DNA of 64,000 nt, from NCBI GenBank assembly GCA_023105745.1, contig JALGQZ010000002.1, forward strand, positions 77,417,285-77,481,284, in the 5' to 3' direction. The position numbers and the translations under genes are program-made. The stretch comes from Austropuccinia psidii. Taxonomy: Eukaryota > Basidiomycota > Pucciniomycetes > Pucciniales > Sphaerophragmiaceae. Positions 11,886 to 24,947 of the stretch are shown here, in pieces (within the stretch, counting starts at the first letter, position 1; every line of letters starts with the position of its first letter). The notes beneath the pieces are model-generated. The model saw nothing but the letters and a program-made list of their open reading frames with translations, did no database searches and was not told the DNA's origin.

Positions 11886-12711
11886 TATTCAGAAAAGATA
11901 TTTCAGATTGTATATCAGTATTTTATGATAAAACAAAATGATTATATTCAATTCTACTGTTATTTTTCGAAATTTTTAAGTGTTTTTATGTTTTTTATTG
12001 TTTTTATATTTTTTTTGTTTGAAAAGTAACAGTTTTGAGTTTTTCACTTATGTTTTATAAGTAAAAAAACTGTAATATCCAAGTGTTTTGTGAATGATTC
12101 ACTTGGATATTATTGTGTTTTTGTGTAAACACGTCAAATTTATTAAATTATAATAAATTTGATTTTTTATTATAAATATTATAAATAATATTTATTATAA
12201 GACTTTGATATTAGTTAAATATCAAGTAATTACAAGTTTTCACGTCAATTTGAGTGATATCTTGTTTTAAAGGAAATATTTAATTAAAATATTCCTTGTA
12301 AAATAATAAAAAATTATTTTATTATTTTATATTTATTAATTATTAATTAATAAATGTTTATATATTAATTTTCACGCACTTTGGTGAAAAATAATAGTAA
12401 AATAAATAATATACTGTTTGTATATTATTATTTATATTGAAATTTAAATAATACAGATGTATTATTATGAAATTTCGTGGAATTTATTGCAATAAAAAAA
12501 TAAAGAGGATATGTACTCTTATTCTCAACAAAAATATTTTATAATATATATTTTTGGAGTAAAAAAAAGATTTGTATATAAAAAAAAATGATAATAAAAT
12601 AAAAAGTTTACTCACTTGTAGTGAAATACCTTTTAAATAGCTGAATTTTACGCCTAATTCAGTTCAAAATACGTCCAATAAGGTTGAATAACCACGGCCA
12701 GGCCCCCAAAT
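11886..12711 (-). other. Element A untranslated leader and primer-binding site
   Basis: An AT-rich leader between the 5' LTR and the first coding exon. The likely primer-binding site is at 12693-12708 (minus strand TGGGGGCCTGGCCGTG), three bases inside the LTR; the same site occurs in elements B, C and D. I did not identify the priming tRNA. Confidence 0.65.
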
Positions 12712-14211
12712 TGTCAGGGTGAGTCTATGTAGAAGCTTAAAAACAGTAAATACAAGCTAGTACTATGACTGTGACACGTCAAAATAAGTAATAAAAAAAT
12801 TCTTCAGGTCCTACTGCTACGTGGTAACAGTGGTGATGAGTCTATTGAGGACCTGGGTTGCAATGTTCTAATATCTTTGACTGTAAAGAGACACTACAAT
12901 AATTATATTTAATTATATCTTTAAGTATTCTAAGGACACTACTGATGATTAACAGTCTTGTCACGTAAGAATATATAATAAAAAGATAAGATGAGGATTT
13001 TTGAAGGCAAAAACCCTTCTTTTTATATCTTTCAAGACTGTCAAGAGTTATTTACTCTTCACACGTCAGAGGAGTGAAAATTTTCACTCCATTGGCCAGT
13101 CTGTGGTTCTGGATCCTGAATTCTGACGTCAGTAGAGGCAGAATTGTGGTTTTGGGACCACAAATGATCATTCTGGATCAATACAGGATGAAAAAACTTT
13201 TCACCTGCCACGTCAGCACTTGGATGACGTTGTTCTGGTGTTTGTATGACCAATACTGGTCATTCTGGGCGGGTTTAAGCTTTGAACAACCATTATTTTG
13301 AGTATTAAGACTGTACTGGTTGGTACAGGTTTGGTACAGGCCAGTATTGGCCAAAATTCTTCCAACCAAGATATCTTGGTCAGTTTTTGAGATATCAAGA
13401 AACTAAGGGCACAGAATTGAAGGGCTTAATGAGCTCTTCAATTTGGTATGCTTCATGTTTACCCTTCTTCAATATAGCAAAAGTTATAAGGGTTTTAAGT
13501 TTTTGGATGTATTTTTGTACATCAGTATGAGGCTTCAAAAACTTCCATACCAGATATCTTCTTCAGTTTGGAAGATATCTGTATTCTGATGATACAGTTT
13601 TGTAGGGCTTGATGAGCCCTACAGTTTGGTATATGACACTGTACAGTTGTATGAGTGTATACCAAAGATACAGGGGTTTGTTTATTTTCTTATTTTCAGA
13701 ATATCTGTATTTTGGTTATTAAACCTTTGAACCAAGATCCCTCAGTCAATTTAAGAGATACAGAGGTCTAAGGTATCTCAAATTAAAGCTCTTGTTGAGA
13801 TCTTTAATTTGGTTATACTTTTGTACAGTTTTGTACAAGCCCTCTTTGACTTTCAGGGGGACTTGGTTTTGAAAATGAGGTTATATGGTATCTCCAGTTG
13901 TAGTGGTGTTACAACAACATGAATGATATCATTGTGTAGCTCTTTATGTGAGCTTTAAGAAAAATACCATTTTGGTATAGGATAACTTAAATATGCATAA
14001 GTTATATGAGGGGTGAAAATAAGGGTTTTGAGTTATTTATTTTCCTCTAGGTTTCCTTATTCTGTTTGGATAAGGTTGGTGTTTAATGTAAGAGGATTGT
14101 TTTCTCTTAATTATTACCTGTATTGACTATGTTTGTTCAATACTTGTCATACCATTATTTATGGTATGTTGGATGTCATGCTAGTGCTCTGTTTTGAGTC
14201 ACAGGCTGACA
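12712..14211 (-). repeat. Element A 5' LTR, with putative promoter
   Basis: It matches 4126-5625 apart from about eight substitutions. On the minus strand a TATA-like AGATATAAAAAGAAG lies at 13017-13030, a reasonable core promoter for element transcription. The equivalent position in elements B-D holds GGATAAAA. Confidence 0.85.
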
Positions 14212-14728
14212 AGTTTAGCATCCTCATATTTGTCCTTTGGATTACTTCCGCCCCACTGCCTGATCATCTCACCCCTTTCCCAGGCCTACTCTCATGCACA
14301 AATTGGCTGCGGCACCAGTTGCTAATCATCTCTGCCACCGTCCAATTCTTCTTACACTTTATCCAAGACATGCTTCCCCTCTGACAATTTCAGCTCTCTG
14401 ATTACCCACCCTTATGCTTCCACATGCCTGGCAATCCTCTCTACCTCTTACCATGCTTACACTGTGGCAGTGCCATATAGAAGTTTCATCCCTCAAACAT
14501 CCTCCCACTTCCACATTCCTGTGTAACTATCTCAGCTACTTATCATGCTTATGCTCTCACATCCCCCTATAGATATGTGTCCCTCCCTGCCACCCCATGT
14601 CCGCAATCAACCATCCTTATACTTGTACATGCCTGCCCATGCTTACGCTCCCACTGTTCCCTATAGATATGCATCCCCCCGGCACCGCATGGCCACCCTT
14701 GACCATCCTTACGCTTCCACACACCCAA
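14212..14728. repeat. C/T-rich degenerate repeat DNA, right half of the dispersed repeat split by element A
   Basis: 14212-14280 (ATCCTCATATTTGTCC, then CCCCACTG) continues the sequence interrupted at 4125 and matches the uninterrupted relative at 28700-28760. Further right, motifs such as ATCCTTACGCTTCCACA recur, related to the minisatellite at 28880-29600. No gene is seen. Confidence 0.55.
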
Positions 14729-16151
14729 TGTCAGCCTGTGACTCAAAACCAGAGCACAAGCATGACAGCCAAAATACCATAAACCAATGGTATAGCCAAG
14801 ATACCACCAAGACATGGAACGGATCCAAATCAGCTCAAAAAGTATCAAAAGAAAGAGGAAACTCACCCCTTTTTGAAAATATAAGTCCCATCACCATAGG
14901 ACAAAGAATAACAAAGTTATTGCTGAGCATAAGCCTTAATTTTCACCTCTCATCTAAAATCTAGAAGGAAAGGCTTAACCCCATCAAATGTGTACGCAAA
15001 ATGAAGCTCTAAGCCAGGGATATCCAATGGTACCAGCCAAACTGAGCTAGCACCAATATTACTGGAGTTATGGTCAATTTCAGGCCAAATAAGGGTGAAC
15101 AAAACATTCACCTCTCATCTAACTTCTACAGTTTTAGTGTGAGATACTTGAAGTGGGGTCTTTTTGGAAAGAGCACAATCAGGGCTATGTGATGGTGTCA
15201 TCCACTTCCCCATATCTCAACTACAGCAGAACATATGGGGCAAACAAGCTCAATACAGCTTTTTGCCTAAAACACACATATGTCCCAAATTCTTGTACAT
15301 GGCATAACTTTGCCATATTTAATGATAACCATATCAAATAAGGTACCATTGTGTAGAACACATACAGTGCTACACACCGGTTCAGATTTGAGGTTTATAT
15401 CTCAAGAACTGACAAAGGTATAGCTGTTTTGAGGTCAAAATACCACATTCTGACCAATACAGCCTTACCATGGGATAATATCCCATAACCATGAATATGA
15501 GGTGTCAAATAGACAAAGAAGCTTGTTTTTACTTCAATACCTCATATGGCAGTCAATACTGGGGTCCCATACAGCTTCTGTACAGCATTCTACGCGTCAT
15601 ACACATCAGAATCAGGCTGTGAGGTCCCCAGATGAAAATTTTCACCCTGTATTGGTGAAAACTGCCCAGATGTGGTTTCAAAACCACATCTGAGCCCAAT
15701 ACAGGTTATACAGGCTGTTTGCAAACCCCAAGCCAGTACTAGAGAGTGAAAAAATCTTCACTTCCTCTACGTGGAAAGTTCTAGCACCCTTTCCACCCCA
15801 TTTCAGGATAAAAAGGAGGCTTTTCACAGCCAGAATTGTCTCCTCATCCTGCTCTTGAATAACCTATGTAGTAAACTGTCAAAAACAGATTCACTCTTGG
15901 TTAATAATCAGGTATAATTGTAAATCTTAATTATTGTAGTCTTTTATTATTGTAACCCAACAGATAAAGCTGCACCCAGGGCTTTCAACAGCGCTCACCA
16001 CCACTATATTATATATAGTAAAGCCCTTTTAATCTTAAATCAAATCATCTTCAACCCTTATAAATCTTTTTTAATTATTTTTACCATGTCACAAACATAG
16101 TTATAGTTTTAACTATCCTATTTACACCTTTATCATAGTTTCATCCTGACA
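14729..16151 (+). repeat. Element B 5' LTR with putative TATA box
   Basis: Begins TGTCAGCCTGTGACTC and ends ATCCTGACA; it is the reverse-complement form of the LTRs of C and D. A TATA-like GATAAAAAGG lies at 15807-15816. A near-perfect inverted repeat (12 bp arms CAGATGTGGTTT, 2 bp centre) lies at 15667-15692 and is shared with the C and D LTRs. Confidence 0.85.
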
Positions 16152-16718
16152 TTTTGGGGGCCTGGCTGTGTTTTAAACTTTTTTTTGGGACCTTATAAGT
16201 AATTTTTCTCTCTTATTTTTTATTTCTGAAAATTGTTTTATCTTTTTAGGCGTATTTTCTTTTAAAAAATATATGTTTTATATATATTTTTGTTTAATAC
16301 TCATATTATAGGAGTACTTACCACGTGGTTGATACCCACAAAAACCTTTATTTTTTGCATGTTTACATATAAAAACACATAATCCATCGATAGGTGCTGT
16401 ATTCTTGATTGAATAAGGACACCTCTGACTGAAAAACCAGCAGTTGAGGCGTGGTTAATTGTATTGTTAACTCAATTACACTTATCCAGATTACACTTGA
16501 AAACCACAGGTGTATCTGTGGGATACTGGCACACAAACAGTGTGAAAGGGTACCAAAAGCTGTAATTCTGACGTGGAATTGTTGATTCAATTACACTGTC
16601 ATTATACAGGGCAGATTTCTGTAACATACAAGCCCAGAGGCCAATCTTAGATGTGCAAAACCAGCATTTTTGAGAAGTCTTAACTGACATAAGCCCTCTT
16701 TTTCCTACCTTGATTCAG
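16152..16718 (+). other. Element B leader with primer-binding site
   Basis: The primer-binding site TGGGGGCCTGGCTGTG is at 16155-16170, four bases after the LTR. The leader ends in a splice acceptor (GATTCAG) at 16718, just before the first coding exon of the spliced ORF. Confidence 0.6.
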
Positions 16719-17018
16719 TGGAAGAAAATTACATCCCGCTTGAGACCCAGCCACAGGCCAACACACCAGTGACACCCTCAGAACCAGAGGGCAGCAAGCC
16801 CAAGGGAAAGAGGCACAGTGAAGGTCTCATCACAGCCAAGAAGTGGACTCCAATAGCCACTCATAGGAGTACAAAACCACAAAACTCTGCATCAATACAA
16901 GGTAAACCAAACTTAACCACTTGTACAGGAAAAATTACAATTATTAACCCAGTTGTAACCTCCAAAGGCAAACTGCCCAAATCAGCAGATAACAAATTTG
17001 TACAAGGCACAGTCAAAG
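16719..17018 (+). CDS. Element B overlapping spliced ORF, 5' exon
   Basis: One hundred codons, from the acceptor at 16717-16718 to a donor (AAAG, then GTAAAT) at 17018-17019. The product starts EENYIPLETQPQANTPVTPS, then a basic KGKRHSEG block, KKWTPIA and TIINPVVTSKGKLPKS. It is colinear with 11573-11885, 24648-24947 and 45920-46200. No known domain. Confidence 0.6.
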
Positions 17019-17066
17019 GTAAATACCCTAAGAACATAAAGATTTTGACTGCTTGAAAACACTGAT

Positions 17067-18954
17067 ATGTCCCCTGTATACCTCAGAGACCTTGGCTTCC
17101 AAAGGAAACAGCCAGAGGACAGAGAAGGCTTGTCCAGAACCAGAAGACCTGGAAGAGGAAACCTTGGACACAGTGGTGGATGGCAAAACAATGAGGGAGA
17201 TAATATCAACCTTGCCATTCACACTCCAATTCAACAGGAACCTCAAACCAGAGGACTGGAAGGATATGGATCAAGTTGTTCAGCTCCACCAACTCCTCAA
17301 AGATTTATTTCAATGGAGCATGGACCACAAAAGGTTCAACCTGGAAAGTCACTGTGCAGAACTTGGAGCAAGTTGCCAGAAGATCTGTCTCAAAGAGATA
17401 GACTTCAAAGACCTTATGATAATCACCAAAGGTTGGAATCCTACCAGGCAGTTCAGACTCCTGGAGACAAGGGCACAGAGCATAAGGGAGAATCAAGCCA
17501 CTATCCAAGATATAGAAGAAAAGTTAACCCAGACAGGGCCTACTCAGATTCCTTCAGGTTCACAAGGAGCAGGCCAAATCAGCTCTCCAGTGGCTTCACA
17601 ACATTCAGAAACCAGAAGATCAGGGGCCAAGAGTCACCATTCTTCACAATTACAGGAAGTTTCCAGGAGAAGACAAGGAAACAAGGGCAAGAACAAAACC
17701 TCCTTCACCCAGAGGAGGAAAGAGTCAGACCCCATGATCCAGAAGCTGTTAGATTTGGTGAAAACAGTACACAAGAACCAGAAGTAGTTGTAAACCACCC
17801 TAGAATCAGTAGTCCTAGTAATAGAAACATTACCCCCACTCAGATTGAACACAACATTGTCACACCTGAGAGTAACTTAAACAGTGATGCACTGTGGTTA
17901 CAAATGTCCAAATATGCTGAACAATCTGCAAAGCACTTTTAACAACTTGAAGCTGGCCATGAGAGGATGAAAAAAACACAATCCTCCTTGGAACAGATAG
18001 TTAAGAATCTTGAAGAAGGATATGCTCAATTGAGCAAAGCCTCTGAAGAAACCAACAAAAGACTTAATCTAGTCTTTGAAGAACAACACCACAGCAAAAG
18101 GGACAGGGATTGTCTGGATCAAGACATAAACAAACTGTTTAATTTCTACCATAGCTTGAATCCCATCCACAAGGCCAAGTTATGGATAATCCATATCAAC
18201 CAGATGACATCAAACCAGATGCCATGTTGTTGAATAAGGCAAGATCTCCATCACAATACCCGGATGGAGATGGCATGTCTTATTCAGAGAAGGAAGCCTT
18301 GAAACAGCTTCCTGAGGCCTCAAGCTGGCCCAAATTCTCTGGATCAGGAGAATATGATCATATGGAACTCATAGATTATATTGATGGACTCTTCATTGAT
18401 GTACCAAGAATAGCATACTACTGGATTACTGCTAATCTTAATACAGCATTCAAGGAACATGCTAGTTTATGGTACACAGAAATGAAAGAAATCCATGGCA
18501 GAAGAAACTGGCCATGGTGGGAGAGTAAAATCATCCAAAAGTACAGTAATGGTATCTGGATATGGAAAAAGACCATGTCATTTGAAAAGGACAAGTACTC
18601 TGTAGACAAAGATCCATATGAGTGGTGTCTCAGACAGTCTAAAAGACTTAAAGCCATTGATCCTCAAATGAAAATTCAGATGAGGAATCATAAACTCTTG
18701 ACAAAAATTCCAGGAGATTTAGAGCATGCAGTGAAATGCAGATGAAACCACAATTGAACTCTAGATGACATTGCAAATACTTTACAAGATATAAGAAAAA
18801 GAACTAATATAGGGAAATACACCCCATGTAAAAGCAGTGGGTTTAAAGAGAAACAGCCTTTCAGGGTGGAGTTTAAAGACCGGCCCAGAGAAAGAGTGGA
18901 AGAAGTGGCAAAGAAGAAGAATTCTTGTCACAATTGTGGTTCAACAGACCATTT
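17067..18954 (+). pseudogene. Element B Gag-Pol remnant
   Basis: Starts at the ATG equivalent to that of elements C and D ([12 protein letters not shown]). Visible lesions are a TAA at 17940-17942, a one-base deletion near 18160 that shifts the frame relative to element D, and a TGA at 18743-18745 replacing a Cys codon. The Gag core ([38 protein letters not shown]) is recognisable. The sequence is cut inside the CCHC knuckle at about 18954, where inverted element C begins. It is non-functional. Confidence 0.85.
17087..17787 (+). CDS. Element B overlapping spliced ORF, 3' exon
   Basis: Starts behind the acceptor ACCTCAG (17080-17086) and runs open to a stop at 17785-17787, overlapping the first 240 codons of the Gag-Pol frame in another phase. 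In-phase joining to 16719-17018 gives about 333 codons. It contains the conserved segments [31 protein letters not shown] and a basic C-terminus. Its persistence without stops, while the Gag-Pol frame of the same copy has decayed, argues that it is a real gene of this family. Confidence 0.6.
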
Positions 18955-21900
18955 ACTATTTCTGGTCGAGTGATGTTTTTCTTCCTGGAGGGGAATTTAT
19001 CCTCCTCTGTTTGGAAGTATGGTTTGACCAGGCTTACTGGAAAGACTGGGTGTTTCCTAGAAAACTCCTCAGTGAGCTTGACCTCTACTGCATTCTTCCC
19101 TATCAACTTAATGATAGTGAAGGGCCCTACAAATGAGTCTCTCATCTTCTTGGGTCCTTTGATATTGTTAAAGTTCAGTGTAGACACTAACACCTGGTCC
19201 CCTTCCTTGAAGTCAGGTTCCATATGTGATTTGTCCCACCTCTGCTTGTTATACTCTTTGGCCTCAGCTATGCATTTAGCAGCAGTATCACAGGCTTTCT
19301 TCCACATATCATGGAGGTCTTTGGCTGTGGGGTGGATGGTCAGAAGATTTTTCTTCAACTGATCCACAGGTAATAGGGGATTCCACCCTTTCTCTACCAG
19401 TGCAGGTTTTTTTCCTGTGGTAGAGTGCTGGCTTGTATTATAAGCCAGTTGGACTGCTGGTAAGAGGGTGACCCAATCATGGGTGTATGCCTCATGGTCC
19501 TTGTATTCCATGCCATAGGCACAGAACCTCCTGAGAATGTCCTCCATTGTTTGGATCATCCTCTCAGCTAGGCCATCTGTTTGTGGATGGTAAGCTGTGG
19601 AAAAGGCAAGCTTGGTGCCAAGCATGTCATATAAATTGGTCCAAAATTCAGATGTGAATTTTGGATCCCTGTCACTAATTATGATCTTAGGGACTCCACA
19701 GGTGGATATGATGTTATTCCAAAATAACAGAGCAGTGTCCATGGCTGTCTCCTCTTTATGGCATGGTAGACATCTCATGCTCTTGCTGAACCTATCAACT
19801 ATGATTAAGCAGGCATTGTAGTTTTCTTTGCCTCCTGGGACAAGTCCTGTAACCCAGTCCATGTTGATGGTTTCCCATGGGTGTTTGGGTTCTTCTATGT
19901 GTTGAAGCAACCCATATTTCTTCCCATGCTTTCTATTTGCCTTTTGGCATCTTTCACAAGTGTTGATGTATTCACTCAACTCCTTCTCCCACTTGGGCCA
20001 CCAAGCTGTGCTTGCTACCCTCTCTTTAGTCCTGTCCTCACTCATGTGTCCCATGTAGGGGCAGTCATGGCATTCCTGCAGGTTTAAAGAGATGTGGTCT
20101 CTGTCTATCACTGTGAGTGCACTGGTGTGCTTTTCTCTGTGATAAATCAGGCCATCTATAAGGAAGAATTTATTGTCCTTATAGGCCCTCAACCAGGGTT
20201 CCTCCAGATGGGTTTCCAGTTCTGGGCTCCTGTATTTTTGTTGAAGGAGTTGGAGTAGTATGCTACACTGTTTGTGTTTAGCATATGATTTCAGTACTGC
20301 ATTGAAAAATTCATTGTGCAGTTCTGAGGAACTTATTCCCAGTATGGGGGTTTCTGTCCCTTCTGAATCAGTGTTTCCACTGTCAAGGGTACCACTCCCT
20401 GGTGCCCATTCAGAGAATCTGAAGTTCTTCTTCCTATTTATTTCCATAAAATGGATAGGAATTTTTGCAGCAACTTCAGGGTCATAAGCTGGATTGCTTT
20501 TGACATTGTCCAGTGGCCATCTGCTAAGGCCATCTGCATTGGTATGGCTTTTACCTTCTTTGTATATGATGGTCATGTTCCCTCTATACTCCTGGATGGC
20601 TATTTTCCATCTCAGCATGTGTCTATTAGTAGTCTTCATGTTTAGTAAACACTTCAAGGCTGTGCAGTCTGTGTAGACTTCAAACACTGCACCCTCCAAA
20701 TAATAATGGAGTCTCTCTGGAGCCCAGACTAGACATAGACATTCAGTCTGGGTGGCCCCATACCTGGCCTCTGAATCTTTCAGTTGCCTAGAGATGTAAC
20801 ATATTACTCCCTCTCTTGGTTCACCATCCACAATTTGTCTTTGGTGAAGGGCTGCTCCAAAGCCTTGGCTGCATGCTGCATCTATATATAACTTGAATGG
20901 TAGTTCAAAGTCAGGCAAGATGAGCACAGGTGCATTTGTGAGTTAATATTTGATCCTCTCATATGCATCCCTCCTTTCCTTGGTTATTTCAAAAACTACA
21001 TCCTTTGAACATAACTTGTATAAACTACTAGTTATGTGGGCAAAGTTTTTGATGTGGTTTCTATAGTAGCTAGCAAATCCAAGGAAAGATTGCATCTCTT
21101 TGATGTTCTTTGGTACTGGCTTTTGCAGTACTGCTGCTACTTTGTTCTGGTCAATTGCCAGACTAAGGCCTGAGACTTTGTGTCCTAGAGCTAGCAGCTC
21201 TTGTTGGCCAAAATTACACTTTTTAAGTGAAATTTTCATATTGATGGGTGTACATTTACTTAGCACTCTGTCTATGTATTGTACATGGTCTTCCCATGTC
21301 TCTGAGTATATAATGATATCATCAATATATACTACCATCCAGCCTTCCATTATTTCTTCTTGAAATATGGTGTCCATCATCCTTTGGAAGTGGGCTGGTG
21401 CATTCTTGATGCCAAATGGCATCCTGGTGTACTCATATATGCCCATATGGCATTTTATTCTGAGCAACTTCATGGAGTTTGGTTTAACTCCATTTTGGTG
21501 GAAGCCTTTCATACAATCCATCTTGGTTATGTATTTGGCTTTGGCTAGCTTATCCAAGGCATGAGGTATCCTTGGTATAGGATACCTGTCTGCTTTTGTA
21601 TAGTTATTCAGGGCTCTGAAGTCTCCACACAATCTAGACTTGCCATCATGCCAGGTGATCAGGACAGGAGTGGTGATTTCCACTATTTCATTATGTCCAA
21701 TCTTCCTGATGACATCCATGTCCAGGAGTTCATTGATGTGTTTTTCAATTTCTTTCCTGGTTTCCAGACTTGCTGGATAAGGAGTTCTCCTCAGCATGGG
21801 TGGATAAGGTCTTTCCACATCCAGATATAGTTCTATATCATGGCCTTTAATCTTGCCTAGTGGTTCTTCACCAATGGCAAATGCTGGCCTGTCCTTCCTC

Positions 21901-24599
21901 AGCATCTTCAGTAAACTTAGTTTTTGTTTACTGGTGAGGGTAGTGCTAAACTGTCCCTCCCTGAATTCCTTCAAGAGTTCTTCTAGTGGGTCCTGTGAAG
22001 ATATGTGGTATATATCAAGTGAAAATTTCTTTTCCTTGTTGGTACCAATGGTAATGTGCCTGTTTTTACTGTTGTAAATATCTATGCCATACATCCTCTG
22101 GTAATCTGGTCCCAGTAAAAACCCTTGGATGTGGGCATCTTCAAGCACCACAAACTCTGGGTTGAGTCTGATATTACCCTTCCTGTGGGGTATAATTATC
22201 TCGTTGATAATTTTCCCAATGGCAGTCATCTTCTCTGATGCACTTTTGAAGTTCTTTGCCTTAGTGGGCAAGAGCTGTTCTTCCCAGTTAGGGAAATGGT
22301 TATCCAGATAATTTCTGGCCACTATGGAGCAATGTGCTCCACTGTCAATGATCAGTGGGTGCTGAGCATTGTCAATACATACAGTCATTTTTGTGGCGGT
22401 TCCATGTATATATGCCATTCCTTTGGTTGGTGTAACCAGGAATGTCTGTGCATCTTGTGTGTGTTTGCACAAGTTCTTGTTGGCAGTGTCCTGTGGCATG
22501 CCTGCTTCCAACTGTATATCCTGGATTTCCAGTGGGGTTTACTCTTGGTATTCCACTAGAAATTCCTCTCTTGGGTCTTGATCATCATCAGATGGTTCTC
22601 TGATGGCATCTCCCATAGAGTCTGATTCAGAATCCTCTGTTGGAGGTTCTTCTTCAGGGACGTTTTCTATAGCATAGACTTTTTTCTTTGCTTTTGGACA
22701 GTTGTTGGCATAGTGGTCTGTTGAACCACAATTGTGACAAGAATTCTTCTTCTTTGCCACTTCTGCCACTCTTTCTCTGGGTTTGTCTTTAAACTCCACC
22801 CTGAAAGGTTGTTTCTCTTTGAAACTACTGCTTCTATATGGGGTGAATTTCCCTATATTAGTCCTTTTCCTTATGTCTTGTAAGGTATTGGCTATGTCAT
22901 CTAGAGTGCAATTTTGGTTGCATCTGCATTTCACTGCAAGCTCTAATTCTCCTGGCAGTTGTGTCAGAAGTTTGTGATTTCTCATCTGGATGTTCATCTG
23001 AGGATCAATGGCTTTAAGTCTTTTAGACTATCTGAGACACCACTCATATGGATCTTTGTCCACAGAGTATTTGTCATTTTCAAATGACATGGTTTTTTGC
23101 CATATCCAAGTTCCATTACTGTACTTTTGGATTATTTGACTCTTCCAACATGGCCAGTTTCTTCGGCCATGGATTTCTTTCATTTCTGTGTACCATATAC
23201 TTGCATGACCTTTAAGTGCAGTATTCAGTCTAGCAGTAATCCAGTAGTCTGGTATGCTGGGTACATCAATGAAGAGTCCATCAATATAATCTATGAGTTC
23301 CATATGATCATATTCTCCTGATCCAGAGAATTTGGCCCAGTGTGAGGCTTCAGGAAGCTGATTAAAGGCTTCCTTCTCTGAATAAGACATGCCATCTCCA
23401 TCCTGGTATTGTGATGGAGATCTTGCCTTATTCAACAACATGGCATCTGGTTTGATGTCATCTGGTTGATATGGATTCTCCATAGCTTGGCCTTGTGGTT
23501 GGGGCTTCAAGCTATGATAGGCATTAAACAATTTGTTAATGTCTTGATCCAGACACTCCCTGTCCCTTTTGCTGTGGTGTTGTTCTTCAAAGACTTGGTT
23601 CAGTCTTTTGTTGGATTCTTCAGAGGCTTTGCTCAGTTGAGCATATCCTTCTTGAAGATTCTTAACTATTTGTTCCAAGGAGGCTTGAGTTTGTCTCATC
23701 CTGTCTTGGCTAGCTTTAATTTCTGCAAATTGCTTTGCAGATTGTTCAAAATATTGGGACACTTGTAACCACAGTGTATCACTGTTGATGTTACTCTCAG
23801 ATGTGACAATGTTATTTTCAGTCTGAGTGGGTGTAATGTTTCTATTACTAGGACTACTGATTCTAGAGTGGTTTACAACTACTTCTGGTTCTTGTGTACT
23901 TCCTTTACCAAATCCAACAGCTTCTGGATCATGGGGTCTGACTCTTTCCTCCTCTGGTTGAAGGAGGTTTTGTTCTTGCCCTTGTTTCCTTGTCCTTTCC
24001 TGGAAACTTCCTGGAATTGTGAAGAATGGTGACTCTTGGCCACTGATCTGCTGGTGTCTGAATGGTGTGAAGCCACTGGAGGGTTGATTTGGCCTGCTCC
24101 TTGTGAACCTGAAGGAATCTGAGTAGGCCCTGTCTGGGCCAACTGTTCTTCTATAGCTAGGATAGTGGCTTGATTCTCCCTTATCCTCTGTGCCCTTGCC
24201 TCCAGGAGTCTGTGCTGCCTGGTAGGATTCCAACCCTTGGTGATTACCATAAGGTCTTTGAAGTATATCTCTTTGAGACAGATCTTCTGGCACATTGATC
24301 CCAGTTCTGCCCAGTGAGTTGCTAGGTTGAACCTCTTGTTGTCCATGCTCCATTGAAAGAAATCTTTGAGGAGTTGGTGGATCTGAAGAACTTGATCTAT
24401 ATCCTTCCAGTCCTCTTGTTTGAGGTTTCTGTTGAATTGGAGTGTGAATGGCAAGGTTGATATTATCTCCCTCATTGCTTTTCCATCCACCACTGTGTCC
24501 AGGGTGTCCTCTTTCAGGTCTTCTGGTTCTGGACAATCCTCCTCTATCCTCTGGCTGGTTCCTTTGGAAGCCAAGGTCTCTGAGGTATACAGGGGACAT
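18955..24599 (-). pseudogene. Element C Gag-Pol remnant, three nonsense codons and truncated 3' end
   Basis: A single frame from ATG 24599 down to the junction, interrupted by TAG 23028-23030 (CAG in D), TAA 22539-22541 (GAA in D) and TAA 20943-20945 (GAA in D). Domains: low-complexity N-terminus, Gag core, intact CCHC knuckle [14 protein letters not shown], protease DSGAHCS, reverse transcriptase with YIDD, RNase H, and integrase with HHCC finger and intact first catalytic Asp (INMDWVTG). The chromodomain-like tail is lost at the junction with B. The catalytic motifs are cleaner than in element D, so the loss of function comes from stops and truncation. Confidence 0.88.
23879..24579 (-). CDS. 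Element C overlapping spliced ORF, 3' exon
   Basis: Open from the acceptor (ACCTCAG, exon edge 24579) to the stop at 23879, in a phase different from the Gag-Pol frame that covers the same bases. It carries the conserved [20 protein letters not shown] segment and a basic tail. It joins in phase to 24648-24947 across an intron of 68 bp. Confidence 0.6.
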
Positions 24600-24647
24600 A
24601 TCAGTGTTTGCAAGCAGTCAAAAACTTTATGTTCTTAGGGTATTTAC

Positions 24648-24947
24648 CTTTGACTGTGCCTTGTACAAATTTATTGTCTGCTGACTTGGGCAGTTTGCCT
24701 TTGGAAGTTACAACTGGATTAATAATTGTAATCTTTCCTGTACAAGTGGTTAAGGTTGGTTTACCTTGTATGGATGCAGAGTTCTGTGGTTTTCTACTTC
24801 TCTGAGTGGTTATTGGTGTCCACTTCTTGGCTGTGATGAGACCTTCACTGTGCCTCTTTCCTTTGCCCTTGCCGCCCTCTGGTTCTGAGGGTGTCACTGG
24901 TGTGTTGGCCTGTGACTGGGTCTCAAGTGGGATATAATTTTCTTCCA
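24648..24947 (-). CDS. Element C overlapping spliced ORF, 5' exon
   Basis: One hundred codons between the acceptor TTTCAG (24948-24950) and the donor GTAAAT (24642-24647), colinear with the element B exon. No recognised domain; a serine, proline and lysine-rich segment followed by TIINPVVTSKGKLPKS. Confidence 0.6.

Larger units (their letters stand above)
4126..14211 (-). mobile_element. Element A: complete Ty3/Gypsy retrotransposon
   Basis: Two 1,500 bp LTRs bound an internal region with primer-binding site, Gag-Pol frame and polypurine tract, all read on the minus strand. The element is flanked by the perfect 5 bp duplication AGTTT (4121-4125 and 14212-14216). By eye the LTRs differ at about eight of 1,500 positions, so insertion was fairly recent. 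The coding frame has two nonsense codons. The element split a dispersed repeat whose unsplit relative survives near 28700. Confidence 0.95.
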
